A stretch of DNA of 64,000 bases, from assembly GCA_003024785.1 (NCBI GenBank), contig PUQB01000305.1, positions 1-64,000 on the forward strand. Direction: 5' to 3'. The notes beneath the pieces are model-generated. The model was not told the origin of the DNA. It was given only the letters and a program-made list of their open reading frames with translations, and did not search any database. The DNA comes from Selaginella tamariscina. Its lineage: Eukaryota; Streptophyta; Lycopodiopsida; Selaginellales; Selaginellaceae. Shown here piece by piece: positions 36,180-47,519 of the stretch; the first letter of the stretch is position 1; every line of letters starts with the position of its first letter. A program made the translations under genes and the position numbers.

Positions 36180-37760
36180 TAGCAATATGGTGATCTCGCT
36201 CTTTGTTGCGGTTAGCTTCAGCTTTAAGGCAACGATGGTCACGTCTCGTAGTGCGGTCACCCTCCTTAGCCTTGCCTCAAACCCTGCATGTTGCTCCTGG
36301 GTCTGCTTAAGCTAGACCTTTAGCTCCTGAGTTCGCTCTCGCGCGTGTTGCAACTCTTGTTCCCTTACTACGAGGAGTTGAGCCTGTAGTTGGGTATGCG
36401 CCTCCAACTCCATGGTGTTTTGCAATGAGTCTTGTGGGGCCATGATTGACCAATGTTCCTCGGGTGTCTAGAATGGAACTAGGGCTCATTGTGCATCTGG
36501 CGTGGGCTTCGCCAAAGTGGATTTAGGAGCGGCTTCAACTTCTGCAAATTGACTGGTGGACCGGTGCAATTCTTCCTTGTCCACTGCCAGCTCTAGGTGA
36601 ACCTTCATGAGTTCTACCTCTCACCGCTCAAGTTCGGTGCCAAGCTCAAAGGTTTGCCTCTCCCTCTCCACTATGGCTTGCTCATGGTCCCAAGTTGATT
36701 GTGGAGCCTTTGGAGGCTATCATACTTGCCCTGTAGTTGGTCTAGTCGGTCGACTAATTGCTGACACGCCTCTTCTACTTGTTTCCTCCCGACATCTGCG
36801 ACTTCCCATAGTTGGACTCCCTGGAGAAGCTGTTCCAAATACCCATTTGCCTCCTTCTGAGTAGTCTGGCATCAATCTGTGAGTTTCTTTACTATGGCAT
36901 CGTGTTCTGCGGACACTCCAGGGAGGTCTAATTCGTTGTATATTGCCACTACCTTCATGATCTATTCGAAGGCCTTGGCTAGTTCGAGATGTGTCGAGGT
37001 GGTCCATAGCCCATTGGTGTTGTAGTGCCGGTAACTCTTGCCTAGCACGTTACATGTATCTTCCTCGTTGTCTGTGTTGGCGGCCTGTGATGGGCCAGTT
37101 GGACACTCCCCCTCGACATGCAGCCCTTGTGCCAGGTGTTGTGGCATCCCAAGAACTTCCGCTAGGGAATTGCCGGTGTGGACTCCATGGTTGGGGCCCT
37201 CCGTCCCTTTCTCCTTACTCTAGCTTGCTCCGGTGGGGAGTCTTCTCTTGCTCATTTCCGTGATGACTCTAGCATGTTTGGCTGCTTTCCTTTATCAGCT
37301 CGGCTAGTCCCTACATGCTCTCCTTTCCCCAACTCTTTGGTGGTGTTCGAATGGAATTGTACCGGTAAGGGAGTTGGGACTTAGCTGATGATCCAGGAGA
37401 GCATTACGCTGAGGTGGCCAGCCATGGTGAGTCTCCATCCTGACCCCTTTCGGATCCCGTTGATGCCTTGCGTCAGGATCATGTAGTGCCTGAGGCAATC
37501 TGCCCAGTCTACAGCAACTCCTTCCCAGGCGCTACACAGGGCATTTCCCAATTAAGTGGCAATGTGCCGCTCCGTTTTTCCGGTGAACATGAAAGCTGTG
37601 AGTGCTAGGAACTCGTCCACTTCTTCCCCTTCTTGTATGGTGAGTCTAGACATTGCTATCTTATCCCGGTTGGCTTGGAACCACTGGCGCTTGGGGTCCT
37701 CTAGTTCTTTAGGGGTATGCCGTCCTTTGATAGTCTGAACAGTTCAGGTCGATGTAGAAG
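36180..37760 (-). pseudogene. Retroelement gag-like protein with coiled coil, minus strand
   Basis: On the minus strand the 5' part (about 37560-37730) encodes PKRQWFQANRDKIAMSRL then QEGEEVDEFLALTAFMF, a gag-like helical core, followed by NALCSAWEGVAVDWADCLRH. The downstream part (about 36730-36850) encodes NGYLEQLLQGVQLWEVADVG and EACQQLVDRLDQLQGKYDSL, a coiled coil. The last recognisable piece is AGFEARLRRVTALRDVTIVA (36215-36290). Frames are interrupted several times. The LTR-like repeat at 35387-36118 lies downstream on the same strand. Confidence 0.5.
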
Positions 37761-37789
37761 TACGCCGAGGATTCCAAGAGCTTGAGTGT

Positions 37790-37975
37790 TTTGTTTGTTC
37801 CACTCTTTCTTGGCTGCAACCTATATTGCTGCTGGACATGCCTATGTCCTAGAGACTATACCCCAAAGGTTCTTCTCCATGAAGAAAAATTGCATCTAAG
37901 TTCGCCATCCATGGAAATCTCTACCATTGAAAACTTCCAAATTGTTTTTGTCTAGAGCCATCTCACAAAAAAACT
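37790..37975 (-). pseudogene. Ty1/copia gag start, minus strand
   Basis: The minus strand encodes MALDKNNLEVFNGRDFHGW, a stop, then MQFFFMEKNLWGIVS. This matches the start of copia gag proteins, where the FNG..F..W motif is typical. TTGGCAGCATAACAG just upstream (37979-37995) could be the primer-binding area. Confidence 0.6.
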
Positions 37976-38169
37976 ACTGTTATGCTGCCAATGTTGAGAA
38001 ATATATTACTTAAAACTTCTTTATATGTTAAAATATCGTCTACAAGCTGATTATATACATTAATAAGTCATTTGTACGTTTTCATATCCGCTTTGTATGA
38101 TACGAGATGTCCGACGTGGATGACATGGATTAATCTTCTGGTGGTGTTCCTGTTGAAGGTAAGCACTCT

Positions 38170-38456
38170 TGTTCTACTTCCACAATTAATTAGTTATTAT
38201 TATATTTAGTATTATATTAATTAATTAACTTGAAATATTAGTTGTGATTGATAAATAGTACATATTCACCTATGGAAATTTGTCTTAATTCCTGTCTTTC
38301 TAATACGTGCTTAAGAATATGCTTAACATATATTCTTTATTGGACGACAAGTCCAATCTTTTGTCGGTAAAGAAAAATCCAAGTAAAACCACGTGTGAGT
38401 ATCATACACATGCTAGTAGAACATCAAATAGTTTGTGTTTCTATATAATTATTAGA
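38170..38456 (+). promoter_or_regulatory. Upstream region of copy 6, joined to the transposon block
   Basis: From CCACAATTAATTAGTT onward this matches the upstream region of copy 4 (18790-19057). The part further upstream seen at copy 4 (TTCTTACC, TGTATCATCTCCGTGTCTC) is missing here. The array sequence left off at 24090, so roughly 100 bases of upstream sequence are lost and the rest is 14 kb away. Confidence 0.7.
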
Positions 38457-39459
38457 ATGAGTATTAACAAGTTTCATTTTGTTCTTGTCCATGGAGCTGG
38501 ACACGGTCCATGGTGTTGGTACCAAGTGGTGTCCAAATTGAAGCAAGGAGGACATATAGTTGATGCCGTTGATTTAACAAGTGCTGGAATCGATAATCAA
38601 GATGTAAACACTGTTGGTACTTTGGAAAACTATACAGAGCCACTCACCAAGCTTTTACAATCCTTACCAGAAGAACACAAGGTGCGTGCGTGCGTGCGTG
38701 CGTATGTGTGTGTAGTCTCTCTCGTATTTCTTTAAATACTTGGATTTTTTGCTAGGTTGTGCTGGTTGGACACAGTTTAGGAGGAGTCAGCCTCACTTAT
38801 GTGCTGGAAAAGATGCCACAAAAGATTCTAGCTGCTGTATATGTTACAGCTTTGATGACATCTTCTGGACCTTCTGGATCTGCTTCATATTTCAGTTTCG
38901 TATGCCTCTTTCTCTCACATGCGCACGCGCACACACATGAGAGAGATGTACTAACGTTTGTCTTGATACAGTTAAGTAATCCTCCAGAGGGAATGGTTGC
39001 TGTAAATATGAATGGCAAGCCAACATCAATCTTCTTTGAACTTGATCATGTTCAAAGTCTGCTTTACAACGAGTCTCCACTCAAGGTAACCAAGCTTGCA
39101 CGCTTGTAAGTGTGCGCATGTGTGCGTGTGTTTGTGAGAGAGAGAGAGAGAGAAATTATTTAGCATTGTATTACTAGGATGTTGAACTTGCAAAAGCTCT
39201 ACTCAAACCGGCTCCTGTGTTTGACCCAACAATGAACTTAACACATGAACACTACGGCAGTGTCCCGCGGTACTACATAAAGAGTTTGAAGGACAACATT
39301 TTAACAACTTTGCAGCAGGAGATGTGCATTGAGATGACTCCGCCAAAACAGGTGTTGGAAATAGACACGGATCATTCCCCTTTCTTTTCCCAACCTGACA
39401 CTCTTGTTGCGTATCTCATACAAATTGCAACACAGGAGGGTTCATGTCAATGTACATAA
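38457..39459 (+). CDS. Methylesterase copy 6 (type 2), intact
   Basis: Four exons, 38457-38681, 38756-38899, 38972-39085 and 39178-39459, give 254 codons plus TAA. Introns of 74, 72 and 92 bases all have GT-AG ends. It is a SABP2/MES-family alpha/beta hydrolase with nucleophile Ser82 (GHSLGG), Asp200 (LKDN) and His227 (DHSPFF). The conserved HGAW is HGPW here (Pro18), close to the oxyanion hole, which could affect activity or substrate. Differences from copy 5 (Asn4 for Asp, QDVN, LTHEHYGS, MCIEM, VAYLIQIATQEGSCQCT) define type 2, shared with pseudogene copies 2 and 4. The C-terminus ends CQCT. No signal peptide. Chosen start: the ATG aligned with all copies; an upstream in-frame extension is leader translated. 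Confidence 0.88.
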
Positions 39460-39479
39460 CATGTATTTATGTGTTATGT

Positions 39480-41500
39480 ATTTTCATACATCACATTTGG
39501 TGTGTTTTGGACTTAACTACACATTATGTTTTAAAATGAAAGCTTGGTGTTAAGTTTATATATATCCTAACTTCCTTCATGTATCTTATGGAATTAAAAA
39601 TGTACAAAACAAATGGAATATTATTAGTGCATGTGCATAACGTAAAACATAATAATATATGTTGAAATTTATGTATATACACACATGTATGTACATTTGT
39701 AAAACACACACGAAGCATGATAAAAACATTATATACAGACTATACATACATATATGATGAAGTGCATATAAACATTAGTTTTATTTATTTACTTATCAGA
39801 TTTTTATGAAGTTGACAATATCGTGTATATATAAGTTTTCAATTTTATAATATACAAATTTAACTAGAATAATTGAGTTCCTGTTAGCTGACATGAGACA
39901 TGAATTTTATTTTACAAAATAACTGTGATAGATATCTATATAATAGACAATAAATATAATGTGTATTATTGTGTATATGACAAGCTTAAGAATATGCTTA
40001 ACATATATTTCTATTGGTGTACAAGTCCAATCTGATATAACCTCAAATAATTTGTTTCTTTTATATATTTATAAAATGAGCATTAACAAGTTACTTTCTG
40101 TTCTTGTTCATGTAGTTGCACACGGCACATGGTGTTAGTAAGAAAATTAATCATGAATTTTATAAATTCTACGTTATAGTAATAAAAGATATGGTGGTTA
40201 ATCGAGGTTAACTTGCTGGTTAGCACTGAAAATATTAAAAGTATAAATTATAAATTATAATAAACTAAATAACATATTTGGCTAAAACAAACAATACAAT
40301 ACACTTTATTTTATTTTAATTAATTCCTCGTTGATTTGAATTCGTATTTAAATTACATAGACAAGGTACACATCGTTGCCATGAATTTGTTACATAGACC
40401 ACTCAAGAATGTATAGTATCAAAATATCACGCTAAATACTTTATTATCGTGTATTTAAATTATTATTAAATAATGAATTCACTTATATATAAACATAATT
40501 GATATATAATTAAATATGTGAAGAATACATTGCAAAATCATGTGCATGCTTATATTACCATATATATATAAAAACAAACATACTAAAGCCGTATACGTGC
40601 TCACTTATTTTTTCTTTTACATAAATTTTTTATAATAATAATCTAATAAATTTACATGTATAGGACAATACACATGTTTTGTTATTTCGTTTCTCCTTAC
40701 CTTTGTTGTCCCACCATCTTCTCTATTCAACTGCCTATTCTGTCCCCATTATAATTTATTTAGTATTAGCGTAATCAATTAACTTAAATTATTCTTTGTG
40801 TTTGATAAATACTTATATGAATCAATATATATTTGTGTATATATTCAGACTTGACTATGGACTTATGAAGAATATGCTTAATATATATTGTTTTCTGCAT
40901 TTCTTTCTATATATACACACACAAAAAGTTTTTTCTTATGTATAATTATTATAACTCATTTTTTTTATTTCAATTCTTAACCCAAATTAACTTTAGAATA
41001 ACTATTGAATTTAATTTAATATAATTATCAAATAAAATTTAAAATAATAATCACACCAAGTTTAAGATGATCTTTAATGGAATGTTAATTATAAATTCAT
41101 CAAGTTCAAAATAATAATTAGATTAAAAATATTTAGGTAAACCTCAGTAAATTAAGTATAATAATTAAGTTAAAGGTTTATTAATTAATAAATATTATTA
41201 AATAATTTACGTGTCTACTTAAACAAGGGTGTACAAGTCTAATCTTTTGTGAGCCATTCGGAAAACTCACCCCGTTACATTGAATAAAGTAATAAACATA
41301 TATATATATATATATATAAAAATAAATAAATAGGAAACTTGTTTGGAACACGGCTTCTTACTATAAATCTTTCCTCAACTGAGTAAAGCAATAAAATTAT
41401 TATATATATAAATAAAAGAAAGAAAGTAATAACCTGATTTTACTTGGAATTTTCCAGTTAACCTGCTTGGAACACACACACATATATGCAACTGCAATAG
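39480..41500. other. Spacer between copies 6 and 7
   Basis: Matches 20000-22280 (copy 4 to copy 5) in order and orientation, including the solo exon-1 scrap. No gene otherwise. Confidence 0.7.
40076..40138 (+). pseudogene. Solo truncated methylesterase exon 1
   Basis: ATGAGCATTAACAAG, then exon-1 codons with TAG in place of a Gly codon, ending GGTGTTAGTA and switching to AGAAAATTAATC. It is the third example of the same truncation (compare 7471-7525 and 20718-20780). Confidence 0.85.
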
Positions 41501-41529
41501 CACATTGTGTTTTTGTATTAATTATTAAG

Positions 41530-41754
41530 ATGAGTATTGACAAGTTCCATTTTGTTCTTGTTCATGGAGCCGGACACGGCGCGTGGTGTTGGTACCGAGT
41601 GGTGTCCAAATTGAAGCAAGAAGGACATATAGTTGATGCCGTTGATTTAGTAAGTGCTGGAATCGATAATCAAGATGCAAACACTGTTGGTACTTTAGAA
41701 AAATACACAGAGCCACTCACCAAGCTTTTACAATCCTTGCCAGAAGAACACAAG
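41530..41754 (+). pseudogene. Methylesterase copy 7, exon 1 only (plus strand)
   Basis: A complete, open exon 1 (75 codons, MSIDKFHFVLVHGAG onward, type 1) with the normal donor AAG|GTGCGT. About 25 bases of intron 1 follow (GTGCGTGCGTGCGTGTGTAT). The sequence then switches at about 41780 to CAGCTCACGTATTACGG, the reverse complement of an upstream-flank motif. Exons 2-4 lie inverted at 42702-43435. Confidence 0.92.
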
Positions 41755-41827
41755 GTGCGTGCGTGCGTGTGTATGTGTGCAGCTCACGTATTACGGTATT
41801 AAATAAGTGGACATGGATAAGCAATTG

Positions 41828-41877
<50 letters not shown>

Positions 41878-41886
41878 TATATATAT
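41828..41886. repeat. (TA)n microsatellite
   Basis: TA dinucleotides inside the inverted segment, matching the TA tracts of other upstream flanks. Confidence 0.95.
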
Positions 41887-42701
41887 AAAATTATAATTCT
41901 ATATCAATTATGTCTATATATTTATTATTAAGTTTTTATATGTGTGAGCTAATTATTTAATAACATTTAAATGCATGATAATAAAGTATGTAACGATTAA
42001 ATGACAAAATTTCAATGAATTAAAGAAGATAATATTACTCCGGTATCTCTTTCTATATGGATTAAAGTGAGAAAAGTCGTTTTGTTAATTAAGACTTTAA
42101 ATGAATTTATAAATTGTATTGATACGGTAGTTAATTGTTGTTACAACTGAAAATAGTAAAGTTAAATAATAGATTTATAAATTATAAATTAAATAAATCT
42201 AAGATATTTATTTAAATACATATTATATATTTTATTTTATTTTAATTAATTTCTTATTGAATTGAACTCGTAAGGAAACCTAAAGCATTTAATTATAAAA
42301 AACAGATTAAAAAAAAATTTAATTCACCCGTTTTGTCTTTGTTACATGGACCGCTCAACTTGCTCCAATGTTCCCACAGCAAAGATTAAAAAAAAAATTA
42401 CACGTGTTATTCATACTAATCGTATAGATTTAATAAAAATAGTTATATATATTATTAAGTTTATTCTACCATAACAATGACATTGTGTATAAAGGAAACT
42501 GTATAATAGGAATTTTTCAATAACCACAAGTTAAGGAGGGACGGAGGTAGATTCACATTTATGTAACTCGATTATTCTGAATAAACATTTCAATGTACAA
42601 GCGGCATATTCTAAACTATTCGAAATGATAATTTAAAACTATCATAACGTATGTTTTAAACATTGAAAATGATGTTTTATTAATTAAAGACACGTGTATG
42701 C

Positions 42702-43435
42702 TCACGATGAACTCTCCTGTGCTGAAATCTGGGTGAGATAAGAAACAAGAGTGTCAGGCTCGGAAAAGAAAGGGGAATGATCCGTGTCTATCTCGAACAC
42801 CTGTTTCGGCGGAGTCATCTTAATATACATCTCCTGTTGGAAGGTTTACGATGTTATCCTTCAAACTCTTTATGTAGTACCGTGGTACACTACCGTAGCG
42901 TTCACGTGTTAAGTTCATTGTTGGGTCGAACACAGGAGCCGGCTTGAGTAGAACTTTCGCAAGCTCAACATCCTAGTAATCCAATGCTAAATAATCTCTC
43001 TCTCTCTCTTTCTTTCTCTCTCTCTCTCACTCACTCACAACACACACGCACGCACGCACACTTGCAAGCGTGCAAGCTCGGTTACCTCGAGTGGAGACTC
43101 GTTGTAAAGAAGACTTTGAACATGATCGAGTTCAAAGAATAATGATGTGGCTTGCCATTCATATTTACAACAACCATTCCCTCTGAGGATTTCTTAACTG
43201 TATCAATACAAACTTTAGTACATAAATCTCTCTCTCATGTGTGTGTGTGCGCGCCCGTGTGCGTGCGCATTGTGAAAGAAAGAGGCATACCAAACTGAAA
43301 TATGAAAGCAGATCCAGAAGGTCCGGAAGATATCATCAAAGCTGTAACATATACAGCTGCTAGAATCTTCTGTGGCATCTTTTCCAGCACATAAGTGAGG
43401 TTGAATCCTGCTAAACTGTGTCCAACCAGCACAAC
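42702..43435 (-). pseudogene. Methylesterase copy 7, exons 2-4 inverted (minus strand)
   Basis: Minus-strand exons: 43291-43435, 43086-43197 and 42702-42972. The 3' half of intron 1 (CTCTCTCTCG to TTTTTTGCTAG) lies at 43436-43476, so the split is inside intron 1. Exon 2 reads GHSLAGFNLTYVLEKMPQ and has 1 extra base near its end. Exon 3 loses 1 base soon after, restoring frame for a while, then loses another. Exon 4 lacks 2 bases near NIVTPS but still encodes DHSPFFSEPDT and ends SSS-stop. Apart from the inversion it is a type-1 copy and already damaged. Confidence 0.9.
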
Positions 43436-43739
43436 CTAGCAAAAAATCCAAGTATTAAAGAAATACGAGAGAGAGTAGTTAAACAGACCATTGTTTCACT
43501 TGTGGCATCTTTGAAACAAACATCCTAAATTGTTTTCATTCACTTGTTTTTCTTTTTATTCTTTTTCATTACGAACATAACCTTTTTATATAATAATCTG
43601 AAAATTAAATTTATATGTAAAGGACAATACATATGCATCATCTTCATTTATCTTACCTCTTGTACTTGCGTTTCTTATCTCCTTGTCTTTGTGGTCCCAT
43701 ACTGCCATTTGCATTGTTTTCTTTCCTAATTATGTTAAT

Positions 43740-46480
43740 GGAAAACATACTTGTACTTAAACGTGTTCGGGTCATTTTAGCATTCTTCTGAACACACGTA
43801 CCCGTATATGTCGGGTTGCATACGTGTAACCTTCTCGAGGCAAATACAGAATCTTTTAAAATATTTAAAATCTATTGAATCTTTAAAAATATACGGAATC
43901 TTTTATTGCATTAGCATCATGATGAAGCGGAAATGGAGTAATCTTTGGGATGAACACACTGTGCAAGGCTCTTCTTATGCTAAGGGACATGGTTAATGTG
44001 CAAGGCTCTTCTTATGCTAAGGGACATGGCCAAAGTAGCTGGACGTACAAGTATTGCAACAAGGAGCATGGAAGAGCATTAAAACATTTGAAAGCTCATC
44101 TTGCTATGCCTGGTGAATAGATTGAGCTATGTTCATTTGTACTTCCTTTGTTCAAGATGACATGTTGAGATAGTTCTTCCATGAGTACTTTCAGTGTGAA
44201 CTGCCACAAGCTGGTGGAATGCCAGTTTTCACTGCAGATTCCCAATATGCGAACCTGGGTAGCAAATTGTAGAAGTCTTCAATTGCTGACATGCAGCATT
44301 TGAGGAAACGGCCTGGCATGGTGGTGAGAGCGCTAGTAATGCCACTGTGCCAGGTATTGGGGAAATGCCTGGGTCATCTTCTGCAAGAGAAACCCTAGTA
44401 AATGCTCCAAATGTGAGACATGCGGCTGTAGGGGCATCAGTGCGAATTCACATGCATCAGCAGGAAGTGTGTTAGGGACTTCCTCTTTTGCTGGATCTGC
44501 TAGACGTAGTCATGGACAATCTAACTTGCTTCATGCATGGCAGAACCAGACATACAAGAAGCTAATCAAGCAGTTCGTCACTTCATCACAGTACTACTCA
44601 ATTGTACAACGTGGTGAATAACCATTTGTGGAAGGATCTTCTATCTGCTGTGGAAAGGTGGACCAGGATATGCATCTGCTTCTCCGAGTTACTGAAAATC
44701 CAAGCTCGTCATTTATGTGAAGAGTACCATAGTTTGGAAGAGTGCTTGCAAATAGTGAGAGATGGTTGGAAGAGTTTGGTTGCTCAATTGTAACTGATGG
44801 ATGGCAATGCTCTAGGAAACATTCCATCATCAACTTCTTGGCTGTTAGCATTCATGGAACAATCTTCTGAAGTTAGTTGATGCATTGGAAATTAAAAAGA
44901 ATGGAACTTAGTTGTGGAGCAAGCTGAAACATGTTCTTGAATATGTTGGACCAAAAAATGTTGTGCAATTTGTCACTAATAACGGTTCCAACTTATGAGC
45001 ATGGGTGAGAAGATGCGGCTAGAGTATCCATCCATTATGCATAGTCGATGTGTTTGTCATTGTTTGAACGTACTGCGAAAGGATATCTCACAGTTAGAGT
45101 GGGTAGAACCTTGCATTACAAGCTGCGAATGTATAGTTACGTTCATGCTGAAAAAGCCAAAGTTTGTTGCAGCTTTCAGAAAGATGGCTCCTAAGGATTT
45201 GTTAAAACCATTGCTACAAGGTTTGCTTACCAGTTCATGGTGATGAGCCAATTTGTTGATGAAAAGATGTTAAGAGCTTTGCAACAGTTTGTTGTCTCAA
45301 AAATTTGGTGGAAGAATTGGGAGGATGTGCGGGGTGTTGCAAAGATGAAAGCTCTGACATTGGATTTAGAGTTTTGGACAAAATGTACTGAAGTTTTGAC
45401 TATCATGAGACCATTGTTGATGGTATTAAAACTTGCTGAGCTATTATGGGACTGATCTTCGAGCAGATGGATCATGCTCAAGAAGCTTTGGACAAGTTGG
45501 TGAAGGATAAAATGTTCCACAAGGATTGGGTCAACTCGGTTAAATATTTGATCTACGAGTTTGTCTAATGAAGAGGTTGCTTGTGATGGCCTGGGAGAAT
45601 CTAAATCACGATGGGGGATGATGCATTCTGTTTTACATGGTGTGGCACACTGCTTGAATCCTTTGTGGACAAAGATGAAAGAGGATGAAGAAGCCAAGGG
45701 AAACTTACATGACTACTTCTCCAACATTGCTAGAGGCAACATGGATTTAGAGTTGAAGCTCACTCGATGGTACAGAGCTTTCAGATCTAGTTCTAGAAAG
45801 GAGATGTTTCGTTCTATAACAAGACAAAGGGAATTGCATATTCGTCCAGTGGAGTGGTGGCTGGAGTATGGTTGTACTATGCCCGAGTTACAAAGAATTG
45901 TTGTTCATGTTCTTAGCCAAACTGTCTCCTATGCAGCTTAAAAAAATTGTAGCATCTAGAACATCATTCAGAGCAAACGGAGAGCTCATTTGATTCTCAA
46001 GAACTTGGAGAAGCTTGTTTTTGTTTACAGCAACTTGAGACTGGTGAAAGCAATTGAAATGCGTAGCATGCAGTTACTGGAGGTTAATGTGAATGATTTC
46101 AAAATTAAAACTCAATGGGAACGTGTCTTAATTGTGCAAAATACCCTTGATGAGCTTGTTAATGAAGGTGTTTTGGCAGCAGAAGCATCTGAGGAGGATA
46201 AGAGTGATTCAAATTCTCATATGGACGAAGAAGAAGGGGACAAATGAGTGTGCCATATAAGTGGTTTTTGATTTAAATAAAATGTGTTTAAGGTTAATTA
46301 ATTTAAGTTGCTGAATAAGAGAGGACGATTTACATCATCTTCATTTATCTTAACGTTTCATCATCTTATCATATTGGTGAACACGTGTAAATTTGCTGAA
46401 TAAGAGAGGACGATTGTGGGCAGTAGTTGACTAGTAAGTAATGGCTTCATTAAAATATTAAAAAACGGATACTTCCTTCC
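43740..46480 (+). mobile_element. hAT transposase relic (BED finger, DUF659, dimerisation domain)
   Basis: Plus strand. A BED-like finger region is at about 43920-44120 (MMKRKWSNLWDEHTVQG, KYCNKEHGRALKHLKAHL). The DUF659 region at 44600-45000 shows FGCSIVTDGWQCSRK-like, SIINFLAVSIHG and VVQFVTNNGSN-like words in broken frames. At 44995-45455 it is open: MRLEYPSIMHSRCVCHCLN, QQFVVSKIWWKNWEDV. The C-terminal hAT motif YGCTMPELQRIVVHVLSQT is at about 45868-45924, followed by RAHLILKNLEKLVFVYSNLRL. Many frameshifts, so a dead copy. Possible terminal area: ACCCGTATATGTCGGG at 43800 and ACCCGTATGTATGACCCGG at 46481, in direct orientation. Confidence 0.8.
46311..46417. repeat. Direct repeat flanking 61 bases
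   Basis: TTGCTGAATAAGAGAGGACG occurs at 46311 and again at 46395. Confidence 0.8.
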
Positions 46481-46489
46481 ACCCGTATG

Positions 46490-47369
46490 TATGACCCGGC
46501 CATGTCATTCTCCTTGTATTTAATATTTTAAATTTAACCATGTTTTATAATTAAATTAAATATTTTCATTTTAAAATTAAAATTTCATAAAAATAATTTT
46601 TAATATACTACAAAGGATGTGTTTAAAAAGCCAAAACAAAAGGGTAGTTTTCATTATGGCCCCCGCGTGGTCGCTTTCATTATTCAGGTAGTTTTCATAA
46701 GTATTTTATTTCTGTAAATATACCGATTATAATATGTAAGTTTTATATTAAAATTATTAGTTTGTAGTTTTAAGCTCTCTTCGACAATCTGGCTACGAGG
46801 CACACACACGCAATTTTTACACATATATACAGGTGTGTGTCTGTGTGATATACATGTGTGCGTATGTGTGTGTGAGTGTGTTTGTTTGTTTCATAAAACC
46901 TAAAAGTAAAATGTACAAAATTTTAATTGGCAGTTACGCACATCTATATCTTTGTTTGTACGTGTATGTGTTTCAAATGTGTGTATATATATATATATAT
47001 ATATATCATTATTGGTAACCCATTGCTAACCCTTAAGTTTGGGACAATAAGTAATTATTCATTTAATACATAATAAATTAATTTATATTTATATTAAACT
47101 AATCTTAATTAATGGTTATGTATGTATAGAGCAAAAGATATTGCTTTAAACTCTAGAGCATATTCCTAGATGGACTGCTTTGTTAGTGTGGATACAACAA
47201 CAGTGGGAGTAACTCTTTATATCTAGATTTAGTAAGTTTTAATTAATAACATATATTATTTATATATAATATTTAAATATAAATATATCATATGTCTTAA
47301 TGTGTGATATTACGATTTGTTTTCTACAGTAAAGCATGACTGTGTCTTCGGAGACTATGATTTAAGTTT

Positions 47370-47370
<1 letters not shown>
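46490..47370. other. AT-rich spacer, no gene
   Basis: Short open frames encode microsatellite translations only (runs of VCV, YIYIY). A TG-rich stretch lies at 46834-46875. Confidence 0.5.

Positions 47371-47445
<75 letters not shown>
47371..47445. repeat. Compound (CT)n(CA)n microsatellite
   Basis: About 20 CT units run straight into about 16 CA units. Confidence 0.95.
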
Positions 47446-47448
<3 letters not shown>

Positions 47449-47519
47449 GGGAAAAGCGTGATGGATTATGTGGGTGACCTTTGATGTTACAAGGTGACTC
47501 TTATTTATTTATTTATTTA

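Noticed and set aside
46833-47018. Small membrane-like protein (VCV/YIYIY rich)
   Set aside because: It is a translation of TG and TA microsatellites.
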